NCBI RefSeq assembly: GCF_040438645.1
Contig: NZ_CP159253.1
Coordinates: 4,216,001 to 4,280,000 of the forward strand
DNA: 64,000 nt
Source of the DNA: Mesorhizobium sp. WSM2240
GTDB taxonomy: Bacteria; Pseudomonadota; Alphaproteobacteria; Rhizobiales; Rhizobiaceae
Reading direction: 5' to 3'
In this document: in pieces, positions 22,189 through 31,543 of the stretch
How positions within the stretch are numbered: position 1 is the first letter of the stretch
How the letters are laid out: every line of letters starts with the position of its first letter
Translations under genes and position numbers: made by a program
The notes under the pieces: model-generated
What the model was told of the DNA's origin: nothing
What the model saw: the letters and a program-made list of their open reading frames with translations, nothing else
Databases searched by the model: none

Positions 22189-23235
22189 TCACAGCGGCGC
22201 CTTACCCTCGTCGATCAGCCGCGCCGCCTGTCCCGACAGCAGCTTCACTGCCTCGCCGTACATTCTCGCCTTCTCCGGATTTGAGGCGTTGCCGTCCAGG
22301 GCGCGCTTGTAGACGCCCTGGCAGATCGCCGCGAGACGGAAGAAGGAGAAAACAAGAAATACCGTCCAATTGGTGATGCCGTCGATGCCGCGCCGCCGGC
22401 AATATGCGGCAACATAGTCCTCTTCCGAAGGCAGGCCGAGCGCACGGCGGTCGAGGCCGCCTAGGCCGCGAAAGCCCGATGCATGCGGCAGCCGCCACTG
22501 CATGCACTGGTAGGCGAGGTCCGCATAGGGATGGCCGAGCGTCGACAGTTCCCAATCGAGCACAGCAAGCACCTGCGGTCTGTCGGCCGCGAAGATCATG
22601 TTGTCGAGCCGGTAATCGCCATGGACCAGCGAGACGACGCCGTCATCCGGCGGGATATGTGCCTCCAGCCAGTGGATCAGCCGGTCCATGTCGGACAACA
22701 CGCCGGTTTCGGAAGCGCGGTACTGGCTTGTCCAGCGGCCGAGCTGGCGCTCGAAATAGCTACCTGGCTTGCCGAAATCTTCGAGGCTGACAGCCGCCGG
22801 ATCGACATCATGCAAGGCTACGAGCGTTGCGTTCATGGCGTCGTAGATCGCCGCGCGTTCGGCATTGGACGCGATCTCGGGCAGCGCCGGGTCCCAGAAA
22901 ATGCGGCCTTCAACGTAGCTCATAACGTAGAACATGCGTCCGATCGGCGAATCCTCGGCCGATAGGTGCAGCATTTCGGGAACCGGAACCGCCGTGGGGG
23001 CCAGCGCCTTCATGATGCGGAATTCGCGATCGACCTGATGCGCGGATTTCAGCAATTGCCCGGGCGGCTTGGCCCTCAGCACATAGCGGCCGGATGTTGT
23101 TGTTGTCAGCAGATAGGTTGGATTGGATTGGCCGGACTGGAACTTCTCGATCGACAGGAGCCCGGCAAAGCCCGGGATTTCCGCCTCCAGATAGGGTGCG
23201 AGCGCCGCCTGGTCGAGCGTGTTCGGGTCGTTCAT
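22189..23235 (-). CDS. Phosphotransferase (APH/ACAD10-11 kinase-domain family)
   Basis: 348 residues with the aminoglycoside-phosphotransferase/choline-kinase fold. SNPTYLL and YVLRAKPPG form the nucleotide loop and its Lys. LVHGDYRLDNMIF holds the catalytic Asp, and AVLDWELSTLGHPYADL the metal-binding Asp. The sequence matches the kinase half of ACAD10/ACAD11 rather than antibiotic kinases. Those enzymes phosphorylate 4-hydroxyacyl-CoA so that the dehydrogenase-like partner can eliminate phosphate. ATG 23235 overlaps the MaoC stop by 4 bases (ATGA), so the two are translationally coupled, and an ACAD gene lies nearby at 24731. Confidence 0.85.
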   Translation of the reverse strand: MNDPNTLDQAALAPYLEAEIPGFAGLLSIEKFQSGQSNPTYLLTTTTSGRYVLRAKPPGQLLKSAHQVDREFRIMKALAPTAVPVPEMLHLSAEDSPIGRMFYVMSYVEGRIFWDPALPEIASNAERAAIYDAMNATLVALHDVDPAAVSLEDFGKPGSYFERQLGRWTSQYRASETGVLSDMDRLIHWLEAHIPPDDGVVSLVHGDYRLDNMIFAADRPQVLAVLDWELSTLGHPYADLAYQCMQWRLPHASGFRGLGGLDRRALGLPSEEDYVAAYCRRRGIDGITNWTVFLVFSFFRLAAICQGVYKRALDGNASNPEKARMYGEAVKLLSGQAARLIDEGKAPL

Positions 23236-23708
23236 CCCGTAGCTTTCTCCGGCTCGACCATGGTCAGCGTCAGCCAGCGCGCCGTCAGCGCCGGCTTCTT
23301 CGATCCTTCGATCTCGATGGTCACCTCGTGCGCGACCTGAATCCAGCCGGAGGGCCGGACTTTTACGTCGGCGAGCAGGAATTTCGTCCGGATGCGGGCG
23401 CCGGTCTTTACTGGCGCAACGAATTTCAGGTTCTCGAATCCCTGGTTGATGCCCAAGCCGGCGCCCTCCAGCGGCGGAATGGTCTCGTAGGCCATGGCCG
23501 ACAGAAGCGACAGCGTCAGGAAGCCGTGCGCGATCGTACCGCCGAACGGGGTTTCGGCCGCCGCCCGTTCCGGATCGCAATGGATGAACTGGTGGTCGTC
23601 GGTCGCATCGGCGAACAGGTCGATCATCTGCTGCGTGACGGTGCGCCAGGGCGATGTGATTTCGGATCCGACGCCGGCCACGAGTTGATCAACGGTTATG
23701 GGTTTCAA
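23232..23708 (-). CDS. MaoC-family enoyl-CoA hydratase
   Basis: 158 residues with a hot-dog fold. FADATDDHQFIHCDPERAA contains the Asp-x4-His catalytic pair of R-specific enoyl-CoA hydratases, and FGGTIAHGFLTLSLLSAM is the next typical block. It adds water to an enoyl-CoA double bond. It lies between the SDR (21 bases upstream) and the kinase (4-base overlap) in a minus-strand operon, so it probably acts on a CoA-thioester intermediate from the neighbouring dehydrogenase. Confidence 0.88.
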   Translation of the reverse strand: MKPITVDQLVAGVGSEITSPWRTVTQQMIDLFADATDDHQFIHCDPERAAAETPFGGTIAHGFLTLSLLSAMAYETIPPLEGAGLGINQGFENLKFVAPVKTGARIRTKFLLADVKVRPSGWIQVAHEVTIEIEGSKKPALTARWLTLTMVEPEKATG

Positions 23709-23729
23709 GCTTTCGGCTCCCGGTACAGA

Positions 23730-24545
23730 TCATTCCTTGAACAGCGTCATGCCATGCTGCACCGACTGTCCGCCGTCGATGGGCAGTATGGCGCCGGTGA
23801 CATAGCTGCCCGCGCGGCTGCACAGATACAGGGTCGCGCCGGCAATGTCATCGGGCGCGCCGATCCGGCCGATCGGGACGTGACTCGCCACCCGGTCTGC
23901 GCCTTCTTCGGTGCCGGTGGCGAACGCCGTCATGCGGCTGCGGAAGGGTCCGGGCGCGAAGGCGTTGACGGTGATGCGCCGGCCGGCCAGTTCGATCGCC
24001 AGCGTCCGGGTCAAATGATGCACCGCCGCCTTCGAAGCTGTGTAGGAATAGGCGTCGTCGGCCAGCGGCTGCGTTCCCATCACCGAGCCGAGATTGATGA
24101 TACGCGCCGGATCGTCATCGCTCGCCGCCTTGGCCAGCAGCGGCAGCAGTTCCCGCGTCAGGTGGAACAGCCCGGTGACGTTGACGTCGAACACTTTCGC
24201 CCAGGCCTTGTAGGGAAAACTCTCCAGCGGCTCGCCCCACGACGTGCCGGCATTGTTGATCAGTATGTCCAGCCGGTCCGTCCGCTCCTTGACCGCGGCG
24301 GCAAGCGCCAGCACGCCCGCCTCGGTCGCGACGTCACCACGGAAGCCCTCTGCTTTGCCCGGCGCGCCGAGTGCGTTCAACTCGCCGGCGACGCGGGCGC
24401 AATCCTCGCCCTTGCGCGAGGCGATCATCACGCTCGCGCCCGCCCGGACCAGCGCGGTTGCGGCCATGCGGCCGATGCCGGTCGCTGCCCCTGTAACCAG
24501 AGCGGTCTTGCCCGTCACCGAGAAAAGCTCGTCGAGATAGGACAT
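23730..24545 (-). CDS. SDR-family oxidoreductase (3-ketoacyl-ACP/CoA reductase-like)
   Basis: 271 residues, classical short-chain dehydrogenase. NAD(P)-binding TGAATGIGRMAA lies near residue 19, NNAGTSWGE near 97, and the catalytic Ser and Tyr-x3-Lys are in the region ending AYSYTASKAAV. ATG 24545 is preceded by GGGAGG. It is first in the operon with MaoC and the kinase and divergent from the acyl-CoA dehydrogenase gene. Probable role: oxidation of the 3-hydroxyacyl-CoA made by the hydratase. The specific substrate is unknown. Confidence 0.88.
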   Translation of the reverse strand: MSYLDELFSVTGKTALVTGAATGIGRMAATALVRAGASVMIASRKGEDCARVAGELNALGAPGKAEGFRGDVATEAGVLALAAAVKERTDRLDILINNAGTSWGEPLESFPYKAWAKVFDVNVTGLFHLTRELLPLLAKAASDDDPARIINLGSVMGTQPLADDAYSYTASKAAVHHLTRTLAIELAGRRITVNAFAPGPFRSRMTAFATGTEEGADRVASHVPIGRIGAPDDIAGATLYLCSRAGSYVTGAILPIDGGQSVQHGMTLFKE

Positions 24546-24730
24546 GGAAAACCTCCCAGCTGCGCCGCGGCGCTCGTTCACGATGGCGTTGCAACGGCAA
24601 GCCAGTATGTTGATGCGGCGCCCGCCGTAAAGGTCTGAGCGCGGCTTGTTCGACGAGTCTTTTCGGTTCATGTCTGACCAGGTGGTGATCCGCGCGTTGC
24701 GTGGGCTCGGCTTCACGGAGGAGAAATCGG

Positions 24731-25972
24731 ATGTCTGAGATGGCCCTCGGCATGACGGAGCGGCTGAAGCCGATCCACGAACGCGTCGCCCGCATAATAC
24801 GGGAAGAGATCATCCCGCTCGACGCGGAATTCCTCGCCGAAGTCGGCAAGGCCGGCGACCGCTGGGTCTATACCGATCGCCAGACCGAAATCCTCGGCGG
24901 GCTGAAGGCGAAGGCGCGCGAGCGCGGCCTGTGGAACTTCTGGCTGACCGGCTCGGAGAGCGGCTACGGCCTCTCTACGGTGGAATACGCCTATCTTGCC
25001 GAGGAGATGGGACGCGCCCACCTCGGCGCCGAAACCTTCAACTGTTCCGCCCCCGACACCGGCAATATGGAGGTGCTGGAGCGCTACGGCTCGGAAGATC
25101 ACAAGGAGAAATGGCTACGGCCCTTGCTGGACGGCAAGATCCGCTCCGCATACCTGATGACCGAGCCGGATGTCGCCTCCTCCGACGCCACCAACATCGC
25201 CATGCGCTGCGAGCCCGACGGCGACAATTATGTGCTGAACGGCGAGAAGTGGTGGGCTACGGGCGCCGGCGATCCGCGCTGCAAGATCTACATCGTCATG
25301 GTCCGGACCGGCGATGACGCTGCGCCGAAGCACAAGCGGCATTCGATGATCCTGGTGCCGGCCGATACGGGCGGTGTGAAGAAGCTGCGGCCGATGACCG
25401 TCTATGGCGACGACGATGCCCCGCACGGCCATTTCCACATCCGCTTCGAAAATGTGCGCGTACCGAAGGAGAACCTGATCCTTGGCGAGGGCAGAGGCTT
25501 CGAGATCGCGCAAGGCCGTCTCGGCCCCGGCCGCATTCATCATTGCATGCGGGCGATCGGCCAGGCTGAATCGGCGCTGGAGATGATGTGCCAGCGTTCG
25601 CTGCGCCGCGAGGCGTTCGGCAAGCAGCTTGCCGAGCTAGGCGCGAATTTCGACATCATCGCCGAGTGCCGCATGGAGATCGAGATGGCGCGCCTGCTTT
25701 GCCTCAAGGCGGCTTGGATGATCGACCAGGGCGATGCTCGCGCGGCCGCGCCCTGGATCAGCCAGATCAAGGTGGTTGCGCCGCGGGTGGCGCTGAAGGT
25801 CGTCGACGAGGCGGTGCAGATGTTCGGCGGCGCCGGCGTCAGCCAGGACACGCCGTTGGCGCGCGCCTGGACGCATCTGAGGACTTTGCGCCTCGCCGAC
25901 GGCCCCGACGCAGTGCACCGGCGCCAGGTCGCGCGAGCGGAACTCAGGAAATACACTCAGGAAAATATCTGA
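24731..25972 (+). CDS. Acyl-CoA dehydrogenase (ACAD10/11-like)
   Basis: 413-residue flavoenzyme. It starts MSEMALGMTERLKPIHERV with GGAGGAG ahead of ATG 24731. MTEPDVASSDATNIA and NGEKWWATGAGDP are the FAD/acyl-CoA binding blocks, RREAFGKQLAE lies near residue 300, and VQMFGGAGVSQDTPLAR is the C-terminal signature. These sequences fit the ACAD11 branch. Together with the divergent kinase it resembles a split ACAD10/11 system in which 4-phospho-acyl-CoA is converted to enoyl-CoA. Ordinary acyl-CoA oxidation is the alternative. Confidence 0.9.
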   Translation: MSEMALGMTERLKPIHERVARIIREEIIPLDAEFLAEVGKAGDRWVYTDRQTEILGGLKAKARERGLWNFWLTGSESGYGLSTVEYAYLAEEMGRAHLGAETFNCSAPDTGNMEVLERYGSEDHKEKWLRPLLDGKIRSAYLMTEPDVASSDATNIAMRCEPDGDNYVLNGEKWWATGAGDPRCKIYIVMVRTGDDAAPKHKRHSMILVPADTGGVKKLRPMTVYGDDDAPHGHFHIRFENVRVPKENLILGEGRGFEIAQGRLGPGRIHHCMRAIGQAESALEMMCQRSLRREAFGKQLAELGANFDIIAECRMEIEMARLLCLKAAWMIDQGDARAAAPWISQIKVVAPRVALKVVDEAVQMFGGAGVSQDTPLARAWTHLRTLRLADGPDAVHRRQVARAELRKYTQENI

Positions 25973-26029
25973 GGCCGGGGAAAAGCGCCCCTCCGAATAC
26001 GACGCTGAGACGAGAGGACGTCAGGCGGC

Positions 26030-29000
26030 TTACTCTGCCGGTTCCATGCCGGTATAGGCTGCCTCGTCGAGTTCGCGCTTCAGCCGCGCCTCTTCCTCGA
26101 TCTTCGGCGTCACGAACCTTCCGAGCAGCAGATAGGCCACCGGCGTCAGGAACAGCGTCGAGACGGTCGCCAGTCCGAGCCCGCCGACAATGATCCAGCC
26201 GAGCGCTATGCGCGCTTCGGCCCCGGCGCCGCTCGCCAGTACCAGCGGCAGGCCGCCCAGGATGGTGCAGATCATGGTCATCAGCACGGGCCGCAGGCGG
26301 ATGTTCGACGCCTCCTCGATCGCTTCGCGCACGCCCATGCCCCTGTCGCGGAGTTGGTTGGCAAATTCGACGATGAGGATGCCGTTCTTGGCCATGATGC
26401 CGACCAGCATGACCAGGCCGATCTGGCTGTAGACATTGAGGCTGGTCCCCGTAAGCAGCATCGCGAACACGGCGCAGGCAAGACCGAGCGGCACCGTCGC
26501 CATGATGATAATGGCGCTGACGAAGCTCTCGAACTGGGCGGCCAGCACGAGCAGGATGATGACGATGGCGAAGCCGAAGACCGCGAACATGCTGCTCGAC
26601 TGTTCACCCAGCGTCGCCGTTTCGGCGAGCGGTATGATGCGGCTGCCGGCAGGGAGCAGCGGAGCCGCAATCTCCTGCGCGGCCTCATAGGCAGCGCCGA
26701 GAGCAAAGTCGTCGCGCAGCCCCGAGGTGATGGCGACGGCACGCAATTGCTGCTCGCGCGCCAGCGACGGCGGCACGGCCTGTTCGGTCAGGCTGGCGAT
26801 GGTCGACATGGGAACGAAACGGCCGTCGCCGGCGCGAAGGTAAACGTTCTCCAGGTCTGTCGGGTCGTTGATCGGGTTGGTGGTCGAAACGAATTTGACG
26901 TCATAAGCGCGGTCGTCGATGAAAACCGAACCGACTTCGCGCCCGTCGAGCATGGACTGCATGGCTTCGGCAAGCCCGGCTATATCAATGCCGACGTCGG
27001 ACGCGCGTTCGCGGTCGATGCGCACGGAAAGCTGCGGCTGGGTGGTGTCGGTGGAAAGCCGAGGCTGCTGGAACCGGGGGTCCTTCTCCATCTCCGCGAC
27101 GATTGCGGCCGCGGCCTTGCCAAGGTCGGCATAGTTGTTGCCGGCGACCGCGAATTGCAGGCCGCTGCCGGCACCGCGGATGCCCAGGCTGTTCGGCTGG
27201 GCGGCGAAGACCCTTACGCCCGGCACCTGCCGCATCAAATCTTCGACCTCATCGACGATCTGCTGCTGAGTGCGCTCGCGCTCGTGCCATGGCGCGAGAG
27301 ACAGCACCATGAAACCGCTATTGGACGAGCTGTTCGATCCGGCGATGCCGAAGGTGCTTCGAATCTCGCCCGCCTGGCGCATGGGGGCAACCAGTTGTTC
27401 GATCTCGCGCATCTTCTGCGACAGGTAGTCGAGGCTGACGCCTTGCGGCGCGGTGATGCGCAGGAAGGCGGACGAACGGTCCTCGGGCGGAGTGAGTTCC
27501 TGCTGAATGGTGCCGGACACGCCGAATGCCGCCGCGCCGAAGAGCACCGACGCCAGAACGACCAGGGCTGGAGCATTCAGGCACGCGCGAAGGATGCGTC
27601 GGTAAAGGCCGGCCAGGCTCTGGCCCACGCGGGCGACGACGCCAGTCCGCTCCTCGCCGGCATGGCCGCGAAGCATTCGCGACGCAAGCATGGGACAAAG
27701 CGAAAGCGCAACGACAGCGGAGAGGCTGACCGAACACGCCAGCACGAACCCGAATTCCCGGAACAGGCCGCCGGTCTGGCCGGGCAGGAAGGACAAGGGG
27801 ACGAACACGGCGATCAACGTCGCCGTGGTGGCGATGACCGCGAAGAACACCTCCTTGGCGCCCAGCACGGCGGCGGCGCGCGGGCCCATGCCCTGGTTGC
27901 GCCTGCGCACGATATTCTCGAGCACGACGATGGCGTCGTCGACGACGAGGCCGGTGGCCAGGACCAGCGCCAGCAGGGTCAGGATGTTGATCGAGAAGCC
28001 GGCCAGGTAGATCGCCGCGACGGTCCCGATCAGCGCGACCGGCATGGAGAAACCCGGAATGAGGGTCGCGCGCCAATCCCAGAGGAAAAGGAAGATGACG
28101 AGCAGCACCAGTGACACCGAAAGGCCGAGGGCGATCTCGACCTCATGGATCGCGCCCTGGATGAACGTCGCATCGTCGCTGGTGACGCGGATCTCCATGC
28201 CTTCGGGAAGCGTCTCGTTAAGTTTCGCGGCCGCTGCGCGCACACCCTCCGAAATGTCCAGCGTATTGGACTGAGCCTGCCGCACGATGCCGAGGCCGAT
28301 GCCGGTGGCGCCGTTGGCGCGAAGGCTGGATTCGCCGATGTCGGGACCGAGCGTGACCGTTGCGACATCGCCCAGACGCGTCCGCCCATTGATTATGATG
28401 TTCTCGAAGGCCTCCGGCGTCGTCAACGAGGCCGTTGCGCGCACGACCAGATCCTGCGTGTTGCTGGTCAGCGATCCTGCCGGTGCGTCGAAGGCCATCG
28501 AGGAGAGCGCGCTGCTGATATCGGCGACGGTCAGGCCATGGCCGGCGAGGCGCGCCTGGTCGATGTCCACCCGGAAGATCTTGTCGCGGTCGCCGTAGAC
28601 TTGCACGTCGGCCACCCCGGGAACCGCAGCGAAGGCGTCGACCACCTCCTCTTCGATCAACACAGTCATATCCTCGACGGACATGTCCTGCGAAGTAACG
28701 GCCAGACGCAGCACTGCTTGCGCGTTGGCGTCGGCCTTCACGATGCGCGGTGTGTCGGCAAGGTCGGGAAGCTGGTTCTGAACCCTCGACACAGCATCGC
28801 GCATGTCCGAGGCCGCAGTATCAAGATCGACATCGTCGCCGAATTCGACCGTGACCCGGCTGCGGCCGAAGGAGGAGGTCGACGATATCGCTTCCACGCC
28901 GGCCACGCGCGAGACCGCGCCTTCCACGATGGCCGTCAGTTCGCGGTCGATGGTTTCTGCGGCGGCGCCGGTGAAATCGGTGGAAATGGAAATTACGGGC

Positions 29001-29155
29001 CGGTCGACATCCGGCAGTTCACGAACCTCGACACCGGCCAGGGCCGCCAGACCCGCCACCACGATCAGCGTGTTCAGGACGAAGGCCAGCACCGGACGGC
29101 GCACGAAAAGCGCCGTCATGCCTTTTTCGCTGTTGGGGTCCTGGTTTGCGGCCAT
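26030..29155 (-). CDS. RND efflux transporter, inner-membrane permease (AcrB family)
   Basis: 1041 residues, the usual length. Twelve hydrophobic segments are grouped as one near the N-terminus (LAFVLNTLIVVAGLAALAG), five around 340-560, one near 540 and the rest at about 870-1020. They are separated by two large periplasmic loops. VDDAIVVLENI in the fourth segment carries the two proton-relay Asp residues. It starts 9 bases after the adaptor stop, so the two are one operon. No outer-membrane channel gene is present; a TolC-like protein elsewhere must complete the pump. The substrate cannot be read from the sequence. Confidence 0.93.
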   Translation of the reverse strand: MAANQDPNSEKGMTALFVRRPVLAFVLNTLIVVAGLAALAGVEVRELPDVDRPVISISTDFTGAAAETIDRELTAIVEGAVSRVAGVEAISSTSSFGRSRVTVEFGDDVDLDTAASDMRDAVSRVQNQLPDLADTPRIVKADANAQAVLRLAVTSQDMSVEDMTVLIEEEVVDAFAAVPGVADVQVYGDRDKIFRVDIDQARLAGHGLTVADISSALSSMAFDAPAGSLTSNTQDLVVRATASLTTPEAFENIIINGRTRLGDVATVTLGPDIGESSLRANGATGIGLGIVRQAQSNTLDISEGVRAAAAKLNETLPEGMEIRVTSDDATFIQGAIHEVEIALGLSVSLVLLVIFLFLWDWRATLIPGFSMPVALIGTVAAIYLAGFSINILTLLALVLATGLVVDDAIVVLENIVRRRNQGMGPRAAAVLGAKEVFFAVIATTATLIAVFVPLSFLPGQTGGLFREFGFVLACSVSLSAVVALSLCPMLASRMLRGHAGEERTGVVARVGQSLAGLYRRILRACLNAPALVVLASVLFGAAAFGVSGTIQQELTPPEDRSSAFLRITAPQGVSLDYLSQKMREIEQLVAPMRQAGEIRSTFGIAGSNSSSNSGFMVLSLAPWHERERTQQQIVDEVEDLMRQVPGVRVFAAQPNSLGIRGAGSGLQFAVAGNNYADLGKAAAAIVAEMEKDPRFQQPRLSTDTTQPQLSVRIDRERASDVGIDIAGLAEAMQSMLDGREVGSVFIDDRAYDVKFVSTTNPINDPTDLENVYLRAGDGRFVPMSTIASLTEQAVPPSLAREQQLRAVAITSGLRDDFALGAAYEAAQEIAAPLLPAGSRIIPLAETATLGEQSSSMFAVFGFAIVIILLVLAAQFESFVSAIIIMATVPLGLACAVFAMLLTGTSLNVYSQIGLVMLVGIMAKNGILIVEFANQLRDRGMGVREAIEEASNIRLRPVLMTMICTILGGLPLVLASGAGAEARIALGWIIVGGLGLATVSTLFLTPVAYLLLGRFVTPKIEEEARLKRELDEAAYTGMEPAE

Positions 29156-29164
29156 AGTGGCGCC

Positions 29165-30349
29165 TCAGGAGCCGCTGCCGGAGGCGAGTGGCGTCGGCAT
29201 GGCCGATGCCGCGGGTTCTCGGCCGGCAATGAGCAGTTCGGCGCCCTCGCGGACGACGTGAATGCCCTCCGTGACCACTTCGACACCGGCGCGTATGTCG
29301 GCGTCGATCAGGACGTTCTCCGTGTTGCGCTGGACGATGCGAACGGGCGTGCGCTTGGCCCTGCCGTCCTCGCCTATCGCCCAGACGAAGGCTCCGTCGG
29401 CGCCCCACTGGATGGCAAGCGGATCGACCGAAGGGTAGGTGTCGCCGGCAAAACGCATCGACACCTGGAAGGACATGCCGGCCCGCAGCGTATCGTCGGG
29501 ATTGCCGATGCGCGCCCGCACATGCAGCGTGCGGCTGGCCTCGTCGAGCCGGTTGTCGACCGCGCTGACAGCGCCTTCGAACACCTGGTTGGGACGGGCG
29601 ATCGAGGTGGCGCTCATCGGCATGCCGACGGTGATGGCGCTGGCGTAGCGTTCCGGCACCCAGAAATCGACGATGATGCTGGAGCGGTCGTCGAGCGTGG
29701 CGATGGCCGTCTCGGTGGTGACGTAATTGCCGGCCTCGACCGGCAATATGCCGACAATGCCGGAGATCGGCGCGACGATGGAGCGGCGCTCAAGCGCAAG
29801 CTGGGCGTCGCGCAGCGCCAGGCGCGCATTTTCGAGCGCCAGTTCCGCTTCGGTCATCTGGACGGCGGTGGCGGTGTTGGACGAACGCAGCGCCTTGATG
29901 CGCTCGACGCGCGCTTCGGCGTCGGCCATGGCGATGCGGGCCCGATCGACCGCGATTTCCTCGGTGTCCGAGTCGAGTCGGGCGATGATGTCGCCAGCGC
30001 GGATGCGGCTGCCCGCGGTGACCGCAACTTCGGTCAGCCGGCCGGCCGAATAGGGTTTCACAATAACGGATTTGTCGGCTCGGCCGGTGCCGATCGCCGA
30101 CAGCCGGTCATTGATCGTGGCAGGAGTGACCGGCCGCGTCACGACAGCGGTTTGAAGGCCCGAACCCCGCCCGCCACCCTGACGACGGCCGCCGGTGGCT
30201 GTATTTTCAGATTTAGGCGCAGCTGCCAGCGCCCATTCGATCCCCCAGCTTGCGAGCATTTCCGGCGCGCCGGGGAAGAACCGCACCCAGGCCGCGGCTG
30301 CCGCCACAAGGATGACCACGGCGATAAGAAGTTGTTTCCAGGCGGCCAT
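29165..30349 (-). CDS. RND efflux periplasmic adaptor (membrane fusion protein)
   Basis: 394 residues. An N-terminal membrane anchor (LLIAVVILVAAAAAWVRFF) is followed by a Gly-rich linker and a lipoyl-like hairpin domain (AVTAGSRIRAGDIIARLDSD). Then come a coiled coil (about 120-175), the second lipoyl half (IVAPISGIVGILPVEAGNYV) and a beta-barrel. There is no lipobox, so it is anchored by its transmembrane helix. ATG 30349 follows GGAG at 7 bases; the open frame further upstream looks non-coding. It links the permease to an outer-membrane channel. Confidence 0.92.
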   Translation of the reverse strand: MAAWKQLLIAVVILVAAAAAWVRFFPGAPEMLASWGIEWALAAAPKSENTATGGRRQGGGRGSGLQTAVVTRPVTPATINDRLSAIGTGRADKSVIVKPYSAGRLTEVAVTAGSRIRAGDIIARLDSDTEEIAVDRARIAMADAEARVERIKALRSSNTATAVQMTEAELALENARLALRDAQLALERRSIVAPISGIVGILPVEAGNYVTTETAIATLDDRSSIIVDFWVPERYASAITVGMPMSATSIARPNQVFEGAVSAVDNRLDEASRTLHVRARIGNPDDTLRAGMSFQVSMRFAGDTYPSVDPLAIQWGADGAFVWAIGEDGRAKRTPVRIVQRNTENVLIDADIRAGVEVVTEGIHVVREGAELLIAGREPAASAMPTPLASGSGS

Positions 30350-30545
30350 CGGGACTCCGGTCGGCAGTCGGTTTCGCGTCCACCCGGCCTCTGCCGTACC
30401 GAAAGCGAGCCGGGAAACTTTCGGGCGCAAAAGCACCCGGAAATCAGTACGCGGCCTTTATGACAATTCGCAGGCCGGTACGCACCTTAAATATCCGTAA
30501 TATCACACCGCGCCCGCCTTAGCCAAAATCACGAAACGCTGATTT

Positions 30546-31406
30546 TCAACGCAGATTCTCCATCTCGCGGATGCGCTTGGCGCTATCGGCCTCGAGTTCG
30601 CGCGTGACCTCGCCTATCAGCGCCTCGGCGACCACGAAGAGGGCGGAGGACGAATCCCAAGGCGAAGGGACCGCCGTGCGTCCGGCGATGACATGGCGGG
30701 CGAAGCGGGCGATGGGCGACAGCCATTGGTCGGTGAAAAGCACGATCTGCACGCCGCGCTGATGCGCCGTCTCCGCGAAGCGGATCAGGCTGTCCTGGTA
30801 GCGGCGGATGTCGAAGATCAGAACCACGTCACGCTTGCCCATGTCGATAAGCTGATCGCGCCAATTGCTTTCCTGGCCGGTCAGATGGAAGACGTTGGGC
30901 CGGATGATCGTCAGATGCGCCGCCATGTAGCGCGCCACCGGGTCGGTGAAGCGGCCGCCGATCAGGAAGATCTTGGCGCGCGGATTGGAAAGCTGGACGA
31001 CGATTTCGCGCATCTGCTTTTCCGAGACGTGCCGGAAGGTTTCGCGGATGTTCTCGAGCGTCGCCTCCAGCATCGGCGAGGCCTGTCCGCGGCGATGCGA
31101 GGAGGACGAGGCGGTGCGCGACAGCGGTGACTGCAATTGCGCGGCAAGTTCATCCTGCAGCGCCGACTGGAATTCCGGATAGTTCTGGAAGCCGAGGCGG
31201 GAAACGAAGCGCAGGATCGTTGGCGAACTGACGCCCGCCTGTGCCGAGAAATCAGCGACGGTCTTCAGCCCGATCATCGGATAGCTTGCGATCAGCGTCT
31301 GCGCGGCGCGACGTTCGCCGGCCGGCATCGTGTCGATGCGATCAGAGATCAGTTCGGCAATGCTCGACGACAATGAACCCTCTCGCAGCCGCCGGTTGTG
31401 GTCCAA
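30546..31406 (-). CDS. MurR/RpiR-family transcriptional regulator
   Basis: 286 residues: an N-terminal HTH_6 domain (TVADFSAQAGVSSPTILRFV, about 48-75) and a C-terminal SIS domain (about 125-260) that binds a ligand, usually a sugar phosphate or small metabolite. The start is TTG 31406 with GGGGA upstream; no ATG gives the conserved N-terminus. It is divergent from the amidohydrolase/TRAP operon at 31544, so it most likely controls that catabolic island. The ligand is unknown. Confidence 0.88.
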   Translation of the reverse strand: MDHNRRLREGSLSSSIAELISDRIDTMPAGERRAAQTLIASYPMIGLKTVADFSAQAGVSSPTILRFVSRLGFQNYPEFQSALQDELAAQLQSPLSRTASSSSHRRGQASPMLEATLENIRETFRHVSEKQMREIVVQLSNPRAKIFLIGGRFTDPVARYMAAHLTIIRPNVFHLTGQESNWRDQLIDMGKRDVVLIFDIRRYQDSLIRFAETAHQRGVQIVLFTDQWLSPIARFARHVIAGRTAVPSPWDSSSALFVVAEALIGEVTRELEADSAKRIREMENLR

Positions 31407-31543
31407 TGGATGTCCCCGCTTTTGCGGCCGTCAACAGCGCGAACGCGTTTGACAAACCTTCCGAATGTGTATGAAATCATCCATTGAGGCGCAATGATAG
31501 AAAATACGTACCATACGATACGCGCTTCAGGGGACGACGACAA

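Noticed and set aside
28145..30463. 772-codon open frame antisense to the RND permease and adaptor
   Set aside because: It crosses two clear genes on the opposite strand and has no domain.
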